The notes under the pieces are model-generated. The model searched no databases and had not been told where the DNA came from. It saw only the letters and a program-made list of their open reading frames with translations. Positions 23,377 through 32,337 of a stretch of 64,000 bases of DNA are shown in pieces; position 1 is the first letter of the stretch, and the number at the start of each line of letters is the position of its first letter. The translations under genes and the position numbers were made by a program. The stretch lies in assembly GCA_024500155.1 (NCBI GenBank), contig CM044873.1, positions 1,617,001 to 1,681,000 of the forward strand, written 5' to 3'. This DNA comes from Chenopodium formosanum (Eukaryota; Streptophyta; Magnoliopsida; Caryophyllales; Amaranthaceae).

Positions 23377-25185
23377 GTAATTAAGAATATTTTATTATGT
23401 TCTAAAATTGAATTTAGAAAGTTTTATAAATTTCATGTATATTTGATTTGTACTCCTAATGTGAAGGAAAGAATAATCAATAAGATCCACAATAAATAAA
23501 AAACTGTAAAGAAGCATGCAAAGTCACAGGATTTTGAAAGTGATAGAGAAAATAAGGAGATGAGTATATGTGTGATTAAAACTAGGTGAAAATGATATGT
23601 CACTTACTAGAAATATCTAATTTAGCTAACTGGCTAGAAATCTACATATAACCTAAGGTTTGCTTTCATTTGGATGTGTATTATATGGCCCCTACAATTT
23701 GATGTGTAAGAGATATTATTTGGAAACTTGCAGGGGTCATTAATATTCTTTCTGGGTATATCCTATCCATTACGACACATAGAATAGAATTGCGCACGCA
23801 GCTTATAAGGGAGTTATAAGTTATTGCGTTAAGATACAAATTTGACAGGTTACATCACATCAGTATCTTAAATTGTTAAGAAATAGTCCATCGATATATT
23901 TTTTAAGTAACAAATTATATGAAACCAATCAGTAAGTAAAAAATATAAATAAATAAACAAGCTAAGGTACACCAAATTAACTTTTCATAAGAGGTCCAAA
24001 ATAATGCCCTACTATTCTACTAAGTTATTTTTCTTGTAACTAGGGTATCCTATGCGAGCGATGCGCGCGAAAAAGTTAGCTCTTGCATAGAAGTTGTATA
24101 AGCGAATGGTTACACCTTTGGTTTAGGTGGTAGATCTGGTAGTTTTAATTTGGTTATGTGCCTATATAGTGGTTTTGTAGAAATATAAAAAAGTCACCAA
24201 AATCTTAAATGATAATTATTTTTTAAAACCCTCAAAAGTTTGACAGTGTTATTTCAAAACTATTATTAAATAATATTTAGTTGATTTGCATCCCTTCATA
24301 TCTTAATCTAGTTTAGAACTCTTAATTGATTTGCATGATTCAATAATATTTAATAGAGTAATAATATGTGAAATGTTCATTGTAGCTAAAAACTTAATAA
24401 TGTAAGTTCAATGTTCTACGACCATCTAATATATATATCTATATCTAATAATAAAGCAATAACCACTTAGTTCGTTATATTTTTCCTCTTAAATTCTCTC
24501 CATATTTAATACATTTTTTTTTCTATCATCGATTTCCTTCGATTTTAGGATTTTAAAGTTATTTATACCTCTTGATAACATCTGCTCAAATATCATTATT
24601 TAATATGAATGTCATTTAAATTCCACGTTGTTTATGTGCGTACCATCAAATAATGTACAATTAAAAAGCTAATTAACAATAACAATATTTGTAATAATTA
24701 AAGGACAATAAAATTGCAAATAAGAAGAGCAACCACGAAGGAGTAAAAATAAATCATCTCGTGGTAATAAACAAAGTCTTCGTACATACAATTTTTTTTT
24801 CCCTTTTTAAATAACAATAATAACATATGAAGTACAAAACATTAAAATTTTTTTATTTTAAAAAAGGCATTACAAGTTTTTGTTAAAAAAAACTTTGTAT
24901 TAATTGATGGTATGTTTAATGAAAAAAAACCTAATTAAATATATTAATAAGAGTAAACATATTAATAAAGGTAAAAAAGTAAATATACATTTTTGTACAC
25001 AATTTTGTACATATTTTTGAGGGTATATTTGGTAGCACACTATTCCTAAGAGTTATTTTCTACTTTTTATAAGGTTGGGATTTGTCATATTACTTGGTCT
25101 TAAAAACAGAAAATGTCATAAAATCTTACTCGTATATCTTTCTTTCTATTCATTCCTTCCTAATTTTTCTTTCTCCATCTCTCAG
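23377..25185 (+). other. Probable 1.8-kb 5' UTR intron of the DUF863-like gene
   Basis: A consensus donor (TTTACAG|GTAATT) ends a 5' UTR-like exon at 23376. A pyrimidine-rich acceptor (CTCCATCTCTCAG|GAAC) ends at 25185, 84 bases upstream of the start codon. The interval is AT-rich and non-coding, and carries Helitron-like ends (24040-24080, 24438). Inferred from sequence only. Confidence 0.45.
24040..24080 (-). mobile_element. Helitron-like 3' terminus (minus orientation)
   Basis: Read on the minus strand it ends CTAG with a T following (A at 24039 on the plus strand), preceded by a GC-rich near-palindrome (gcgcgcatcgctcgc), the usual Helitron 3' pattern. The matching 5' end was not identified. 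A separate TC-start (A|TCTATATCTAATAATAAAG, from 24438) on the plus strand looks like a Helitron 5' end of another copy. Confidence 0.3.
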
Positions 25186-25269
25186 GAACAAGATCGGAAG
25201 AAGACTTCCACCGAAGATTCTACAATCGTCTTCTTAAAAAATTGTCTTTTTTTTTTCTTCCTTCAACAA

Positions 25270-26141
25270 ATGGAGAAGACCCAAAAGTCCAATAATGATA
25301 AAGAATTTATGCGAATGGCGATGTTAAAGCATGAAGAAACATTCAGAGAACAGGTAACAATAAAATACTTGCATACTTTATATCTTTGAATTCTAGTGTC
25401 TAAATTACTTATAATCAACGATTTATATTTCGTTGTAATTAACATTAAAAACTACTTATGTTTCAGGTGAGTGAACTTCATCGTCTATACCGAATTCAGA
25501 AGGTGCTAATGGAAAGTGTTGTAGTAAGTCAACAACAACAACAAAAGCCGCAAAAACTCGAGCGTTACCCTTTGTTTGAGAGCAGCCAAAAAGCCTTTAC
25601 AATTGATCATTATCAACAACAACTAATACTACAAGCACAAGCACAAGCACAAGCACAAAGAGATAACATTGCGAAAACGAAGATCAACCACAGCAATATA
25701 ATGGTGGGATTAAATATAATGCGGCCTGATAATCAAGTATTATTAACAAGCAACGGCGGTCCAAGACCATCCGAAGCTTACGAACACATTGCAGTATCCA
25801 ACGGCAATAATAATACTAAAATGATGGTGTTAGATGAGGGTGATGAGATTGAGCTCACTCTAAGCTTAGGTCCAACTACATATAACCCAAGACGACGAAA
25901 AAATGGCAAGTCGGAGTCAGGTCAAAGTATATCATCTTCATCAACGGGGTCAAGCCAGACTAGAAAAACAAGTCCGAAGAATAATAATACTAGTACCACT
26001 ACTAATAATAGAAGCTCAATGACGACGACAACATGGGGTGGTTTTCCTCAGGGTTCAGGAATCGAACCCGGGTTCGCAAATAGTCAACAAAATAATAATC
26101 CTCCATGGTTGTACCAAGCTTTGAGTTTGAAGCTGACTTAA
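25270..26141 (+). CDS. DUF863-like plant protein with EAR-like motif, 252 aa
   Basis: Exon 1 is 25270-25353 (28 codons) and exon 2 is 25467-26141, joined in phase 0 across a 113-bp GT-AG intron. The joined N-terminus reads 'MAMLKHEETFREQ' then 'VSELHRLYRIQKVLM', the short conserved block at the start of plant DUF863-type proteins, and the intron splits that block. The rest is low complexity: Q runs, a QAQAQAQ stretch from CAAGCA repeats, an acidic 'DEGDEIELTLSLGP' (an LxLxL EAR-like repression motif at about residues 158-171), S/T/N-rich linkers, and a C-terminal 'PPWLYQALSLKLT'. A nuclear regulatory role is suggested by the EAR-like motif but not shown. At 252 aa it is much shorter than classical DUF863 proteins. 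The start is the ATG that opens the conserved block's exon. Confidence 0.75.
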
Positions 26142-26729
26142 CTGAGTTTATTAGGTTCAGTTATCTGTAGTTTTGTGTGGAGTTGTTCTTTTGTTTATTT
26201 TAATTTTTTTAAACTTTTTTTTTTTTTTTTTTTTTTAAATTTCCTCTTTTGCTGTTAGTTTTATTTGGAGACAAATGGAGGAGCTATTTGACAGATTGAT
26301 CAGGCATTAGTTGAGGCCTTTTGTAAAAAATTTAAAATTGTTGATGAAATGACAACCTTATTAATCTTAGGATAGATTAGTGTTAATGTTCGCATTTAGT
26401 TATCACATTTCTTCTTCAAAATACTCTATATATCGGGTTCAAGATAAGCACTGTATATATCATAGCCGTATATTTAGAGTTTTTATTTTTCATTTTAAAA
26501 TCTAATGTTGAATTTAGTTATGCAGTTTGGAAAATGGATTTCGTCAAGATATTATATGGGACCTAGATTTTTGCACAAAAAATGGCAAAGATTCTATGGC
26601 TAGAAATGGTATCAGCAGAAGTGGACAAATAATGTCAGTTGTTGTATCCTTGATTCCTGGCTATGTTTTCAAATGTACAAGTTTAGTTGTATGATGAGAC
26701 AGCTTCCAAGATCTCCATCAATTTCTACC
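26142..26729 (+). other. 3' flank of the DUF863-like gene
   Basis: Contains a T-rich tract (26205-26238) and no further gene. The retrotransposon array begins about 590 bases after the stop codon. Confidence 0.45.
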
Positions 26730-26734
26730 CATTA
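26730..26734. repeat. 5-bp target-site duplication of the array, left (CATTA)
   Basis: CATTA precedes the first LTR and recurs directly after the last LTR at 60827-60831. The LTR junctions inside the array lack it. Confidence 0.85.
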
Positions 26735-27254
26735 TGTTCCGGGTAGCTCCGGCACAGATAATCTCCGTGGGTGGGTAAAGGTTTACCGTCCAATTGCGCA
26801 CCTACACAGTCAACACAGATAAGCTAACCCGGGGGTTATCCGGGAATAACCTCTCCGATGCTAAAGTCAGCAATCCGGTAAGAAGAAAGAATGAAGAGAG
26901 AGAAAGTGTTTAAGTATATAGAGAGAGAGAGAGAAATTGTTTAAGTATATATAGAGAGAGAGAGAAATTGTTTAAGTATATAGAGAGAGAGAGAGAAATT
27001 GTACCTTTGGGTGAATATTTGCTTGGGTATATATAGAAGAATAACCAAGCTGGTGCCACCTATAACGATAGGTGGCAAACCGACCTCATAAGCAACAGGT
27101 GCCTACGTGGCCTCAAGCAGCTCCCCACGTGGCCGTTTAAAAAGGCCGTTATGGGTACTTAAACTTTCTTATTAATCTTATTAATCAGTTGTTCCTGTGT
27201 TATGATTGTCTCTTATCGGCTAATTAGGTATTACTACCGGTATTATCCCGTACA
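26735..27254 (-). repeat. LTR A (3' LTR of the array)
   Basis: 520 bp, TGTTCCGGG...CCCGTACA on the plus strand. It includes a three-unit ~31-bp GA-rich repeat (gtttaagtatata + GA run) at about 26907-27000. In this LTR the longer tatatata variant is in the middle unit, unlike LTRs C and D. Confidence 0.95.
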
Positions 27255-27266
27255 ACTAGCCCCCCA
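27255..27266 (-). other. Polypurine tract next to LTR A
   Basis: On the minus strand TGGGGGGCTAGT abuts the TGTACGGG start of the 3' LTR; the six-G run is the likely primer for plus-strand DNA synthesis. The same sequence follows LTR B at 38447 and LTR C at 49638. Confidence 0.65.
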
Positions 27267-27410
27267 AGTGAGGGCGTCGGTGGAACCGGCGGGCTCACTT
27301 GTAACTGTGATAATAATTAAATCCGATTGAGGTATCGAGAGTTCTTTGGAATTTGAAATGTGAGTTTCGCTCCTTAACTGAGTAAAGTACCGACAATACG
27401 ATGGGCGATG

Positions 27411-27655
27411 TTACAAAAAATCTCTAATTTGCCCCTGAAGTGACCAAATTGCCGATAGTAATTTGGTCATTAAAAACTTAGCGAGATTTTACAAAAAATC
27501 TCTAAATTGCCCCTGAAGTGACCAAAATACCGATAGTAATTTGGTCATTAAAAACTTAGCGAGATTTTACAAAAAATCTCTAAATTGCCCCTGAAGTGAC
27601 CAAAATACCGATAGTAATTTGGTCACTAAAAACTTAGTGAGATTTTACAAAGAAT
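27411..27655. repeat. 78-bp tandem repeat block, internal copy 1
   Basis: Three units with a ~78-bp period (gcccctg at 27431, 27509, 27587) plus a partial fourth. Each unit contains two inverted repeats: GAGATTTT..AAAATCTC and GACCAAA(A)T..ATTTGGTC. It lies between the polypurine tract and the antisense gene promoter. Confidence 0.8.
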
Positions 27656-27803
27656 CTCTAAATTTGGTGTAGATTTAGTAAAATCTTCGATTCCTCCCTT
27701 TAGTGAGCAATGTATCGGTAGTAAGCATGTCATAATAATGGGAAATTTAAAAATTTAAAAATTTCAAAATCTTATGGGCGGGATAACTTTAAAGTTAGTG
27801 GGG

Positions 27804-27914
27804 CACGTGTCATTCATCCTGCGTTCTAGATTGCGAAAAGGCGTTTTTCCCCAGCCGTTGGATCACATGCACAAACTGTCACTTCAACTGCCACTGTTCA
27901 TGGGGGTATTTAAA
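27804..27914 (+). promoter_or_regulatory. Promoter of the antisense gene, copy 1 (G-box and TATA)
   Basis: A G-box/ABRE core GGCACGTGTC (CACGTG at 27804-27809) is followed about 100 bases later by a TATTTAAA TATA-like box (27907-27914) and an A/T/C-rich leader. The first ATG of the gene is about 310 bases further on. Equivalent motifs are at 38996/39099 and 50187/50290 in copies 2 and 3. Confidence 0.5.
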
Positions 27915-28223
27915 CCTCGAAAATCAGAAATTTTCCTCATTTACACTTTATTTCCAAAAATTTTCTCCAAAGCATTTTCTGCGAACACACTTAGGGTTTC
28001 GTCGATCGATTTGCATCAACAAAAGGGGAAAAATTCCAGTTGCTTGCTCAAAGATCCAAGTTTCTGAACTTTCCGACCTTGGTGTTTTTGTCAGTTCTTT
28101 CCTGCGAAGTTCAGCTGACTCTACGAGGTAAAAAGCCCTAACCCTTTATTTAATTTGGTAATTTAGAGCGTCAATTGCCTGTTTTACGTTAGTGTTGCGT
28201 CTGCGGTTGTATTTGTTAAGTTT

Positions 28224-30606
28224 ATGCCTGAATTTGTTCAAAACTCGACTTCGGGTAAGGCCGGCGAGGCTGACCCGTTTGCACCCTTGTCCTCAGCTCC
28301 AGTGAACGAAGTTGAAAATTCTTGTCAGCCTACCTGGTCTAATATTTTAGAAGACGTTGAGATCATCTCAGTCTCCCCGATAAGTATTTGCCCTCAATTG
28401 CACTCTACTTTCGAGATAATTCAATACGGGTCCAACTTAGGCAAGATAGGTCGTAAGACAACAACAATGCCGAGAACCAAAAGAACTAGTTATGAGCCTG
28501 AGGAAGGTGAAACTTCTAAGCACCGTGAAGGTAAAGAACCTGTGGTTGAGGAAGGTTCTGATATCGGTGACGAACACATACAGTCTGTAGAGAGATCTTT
28601 AGAGGAGATGGGTGAGGAGAGTGTGGGTAACAGTGGAGATGAAGGTGTAGGTGAGAGTGAAGATGAAGAATCCGGTAGTGGGGATGGCGGCCAGGATACC
28701 GAGGGTGGGAGTGAGCAAAGAGTGAGAGTGAGGGAGGGTGAGGCCACTGAAAGAAGCGATGCCGTCATGAAAGAAGAGAGCGTAGATGAGGGGTATGACT
28801 CTGAGAATGACGATCCAAAATACCGACAACCTCTTGAGATAAAGGCCGAGTATAAGGTCGCGTCAACGAAAGTTGACCCAGACTGGCTTGCAAAGGCTAC
28901 CGAGAAAGAATATTGCCGTATCGGTGCTCATTTCTTCAATCTCCCTGACGGCTATGATTTGAAATTACCCAAAGAGGGTCAAACTGCTCTTGACTGTCCT
29001 GACGGTCATATAGTCGTATATGCGAAACACCTTGAGTATGGCTTACGGTTCCCGCTGCATCCTTTTATCGAGAAAATTTTCAGGGCTTGGAATGTGTGCG
29101 TGGCACAGCTGACACCCATTTCTATCCGTAATCTGATCGCATTGGTATGGGTAATGATATTTATGGACTTCCCTCTTACTTTGAATTTATTTCGCACCCT
29201 TAATTGGCTAAAGAGAGACAGTCAGTCACTAGGGTTTTGGTCATTGTTCACGGCCCCGGGCAAATGCACAGTCTGGCCGAAACTGACCAGTTGTAAAGGT
29301 TGGATGGAGAATTTCTATTTTTTAAGTGTTCCTGAAGAATACAGAGTTCGCAGGCGTTTCTACCCTACTCATAGCATGTTTGATACTATTAGGCGTAGGG
29401 GATTAGGTGAGGTAGAGAAGTATGCTTGTAAATTTTTTGACTGTACATATGTAAGGGCCGGTAGTAAGAATAAAGCTGTACCGGGGGTGTGGCTACCCAA
29501 CTGTAATTATATCTTGGGTAACGCCCCTTTGTCTCATGTCGGTCTCTGCTGGACTGACGCATTTGGTATGGCTCTTCTCATATTAACAGTTTTGCTTTAT
29601 TTATTGTTATAATTTTTTATTATTTATTATTTTAGTATTCATTGCCGTCATATTTCACTTACACGCTTTTATTGGAGTACCTTGATGCCTAAAACCAGTT
29701 ATTTCAAAATAACTGACTGCCCTGTCGGTATCTTTAATTTTAGTGTATCTGAGCTTCATATCTCGTACTTGTATTCATTCTTCGTGTGCTTGTCATGGTG
29801 CAGGTATTAATAAGTTAGACTTTGCTACCTTGGGTTTACATCCTGACGGCAGGGTAAAATATCAGTGCCCTCCAAATCCAAGGCACAGTTACGATACCTT
29901 GCCCGTTTATTGCACACGCGCTCACAAAGGGAAGAAGAGAAGGCCGCAAGACATGACTTCCAACGAGCAGCGTAAAACCAGAGTCCCTCGAACCCTTCTG
30001 GTCAGACGTGGCGGGGCAAATACTCAAAAAAGGTCTAGCGACCTCTCCGACCGTGACCAGAACAAGAAACGGAAACAAGAAGAGGCCGCTACCGCTCAGC
30101 AAAAGCCGACAGATCCCTTCAAGGATCTGAATATTGTGAATCTAGAGGACGACGCCCCTACCGGCGTCAGGAGACTTAATATCACCTTGCGCAGGCCTAC
30201 CGAGGCAACTGTTACTGCGCCTGAGAAAGTGATAACGGCTGAAAAGTCGGTAGCGGCTGAGGAGTCTTCTCTGAGACAAACCAGAGTGTCGGCCAGGTCT
30301 ACTAGCAGCAAGAACGCCTTCATTCCCGTGACGGTTGGGGACTACATCGAGGTTCCGCGTGTCAAGGTCCCTACCGAGGTTGCTGAGGAATTCTTGGTCC
30401 CTAGCGGCAATGCTGGTGAGCCGTGGCATCCCCGAATTAACGTGAATAGGGGGGAGTCTGTTATTTGTGACGACCCCAATACCGGCGGGAGCATGGGCTG
30501 GAGAGTATTGAAGGACCTGGCCACACCTGCAGATAGGCCTGTCGACAAGCTTATCGCCCCTTGCGGCCAAATGATGAATGACATGCTCCGGGTATGCACT
30601 TCCTAT

Positions 30607-30652
<46 letters not shown>

Positions 30653-31367
30653 TGCATAGTTGTGAATTTAACTCTCCTATCCCTTCCCCTTTTTACAGAC
30701 TGTCAACTCGGCAGTGGAGGTGGTACATATGTACCGGTATTACCAGCGCTGCCATGACCAGGCCGAGGCCAAGTTGAAAAAGAGCGAGGATGGCCGACAA
30801 GCTGTTACTAAGGAGAAGGATACGCTGACGGCAAAAGTCAAAACGCTGGAGAACAACATGATTGTTCTGAACACCAAGCTAGCCGATCAGGAATCCATGA
30901 AGAAAAAGATCACAGATCTCGAGCTGCAGCTGAAGACAGAGAAGGAGGCCAGGAAGAAATTGGAGGAGAGCTTGAGAAAAGCTGAAGAGGACAAGCCTGG
31001 TATCAGGCGTCGAGCAATCAACCGGTTCATGCAGTCTAACCATTACCGGAATTTGCTGGTGGACCGGTACACTGGTGGATGGGTAGCTGCGCACCGTTGT
31101 GTCTGCAAGGCCGAGGAGTGGGACGCCGACAGATGGCAGGCAGCTGAGAATGCCTACAGTGAAGATAAACATCTGTCCCCCACCAGCTACGAAGCAGACT
31201 ATTTCGACAACCCTCCTCCAATTGAAGTATTGAAGAATCTCGACCCGCGCGATTTGCTGGAAGAGGAGTTTGCCGATGACTTAATTGCCAGTCCTGTCGG
31301 TGTGGATCAGCCTGCCGGCACCTCTGAAGCTGTTTCCCAAAAGCCTCCTGAAACCAAGAAAGATTAA
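28224..31367 (+). CDS. Antisense accessory gene of the retrotransposon, copy 1 (3 exons, 932 aa)
   Basis: Exons 28224-29565, 29804-30591 and 30699-31367 join in frame with GT-AG sites (TTTG|GTATGG...GTGCAG|GTATT; CCGG|GTATGC...TTACAG|ACTG). Three separate open frames become one 932-residue product. A second ATG at 28467 (MPRTKRTSYE...) is an alternative start. Order: basic then very acidic N-terminal region (to ~200), a conserved core 'HLEYGLRFPLHPFIEKIF..QLTPISIRN' that resembles the plant 'putative gypsy type transposon' domain (PF04195), a basic NLS-like stretch (KGKKRRPQ, NKKRKQ), and a C-terminal coiled coil (KLKKSEDGRQ...KKLEESLRK). Function is unknown. It is convergent with gag-pol, whose end lies 970 bp away. 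Private residues versus copies 2 and 3 include EGGSEQ, EATER and YPTHS. Confidence 0.72.
30592..30698 (+). other. Intron 2 of the antisense gene with ~38-nt poly(T) and a hairpin at the donor
   Basis: The donor sequence GTATGCACTT is complementary to AAGTGCATA about 50 bases on (9-bp stem TATGCACTT/AAGTGCATA), with the poly(T) run in the loop. The arrangement is kept in all three copies (41784-41889, 52975-53080). Confidence 0.6.
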
Positions 31368-32337
31368 CGGGGCGGGCAGCTATCACCAGAATCGTGTGGG
31401 TCGTCTCTGTCTGTAATGACCAAGCCTCATTGTTAAGCTGTTTTATGTTTGTTTTTGTCAAAACAATTTTATTTTTCATAGACTTAATTTGGCCGATCTG
31501 ACCCTTGTGTTTTTTGGGTGATGGCTGTCGAACTTTTATGTGTAAACCACAACAATTTCTTCTCTTCTCTTTTTTTTTTTATTTAACAAGTTTATCGTAG
31601 AAAACTGACGTACTTTATTTATGTAGAATTAAACGGTTCTTCCGTTATATTTCCCCATTGGATGAGTTTTACCGTTAAATTCGTTCTCAAAGAAACTTAC
31701 GCGCTTCTTTACTGTATTCGTTTTAATACCGTTAATACCTGTTAAACACAAAAACCCTTATAATGCCGTTATTGATGGTAAGACTATATTACTATGTTGT
31801 AATTATAACGCCGTTCATTGGTGTCATATGTATATGTCTGCTAAACATATTTAGTTGCTTACTTATACACAAAATTTTCTAACACTTTGCCATTCTAACA
31901 CTTTGCCACTTTGCCGGTGTTTTTATTATGTTTAGACTCTTAGGCACACGCCCCCGAATTCCGTAATCAATTTCCTTAGAATTTGATTTTGGAATTCCTT
32001 ATCATATTTGTTACTATCGGTACTTTCTTGTATCTGCAGCCTTTATCAGACCAAGTATTTGACAGTAGATCAGACCGTCAATTTCAACTTGCCTTGAGGC
32101 GCAATAGTTATCTAACCTTCCTCCTTACTTGAATGAAAGAGACAGCTAGCTAGGCTGTTTATCAGATCATATCGAAAGTAGGGGATGGTCCATGTGTTGT
32201 AATACATACTTTTGTTATTAACGGCCTTAGCCAATCGTACGTAAAGAAAATACAGTCGTGAAACCTGCCTAAAAATACAAAACGAACACAGAACAAGCCA
32301 AACCATGACTACATGTCATGCCGATAACAAACATGGA
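31368..32337. other. Convergent 3' region between antisense gene and gag-pol (copy 1)
   Basis: 970 bp, AT-rich, no coding content. It must contain the 3' end of the antisense transcript, while gag-pol RNA passes through it in the opposite direction, so the two RNAs are expected to overlap. The same region in the other units is at 42559-43528 and 53750-54717. Confidence 0.55.

Noticed and set aside
27774..28067. Open frame of 97 codons upstream of the antisense gene, present in all three units
   Set aside because: It overlaps the G-box and TATA box of the antisense promoter, has no recognisable domain, and is conserved only because the units are nearly identical. Treated as promoter/5' leader.
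31036..31479. 147-codon minus-strand frame opposite the antisense gene's last exon (183 codons in unit 3)
   Set aside because: It is a mirror of exon 3; the length change in unit 3 comes only from T-run and stop differences, and there is no domain.
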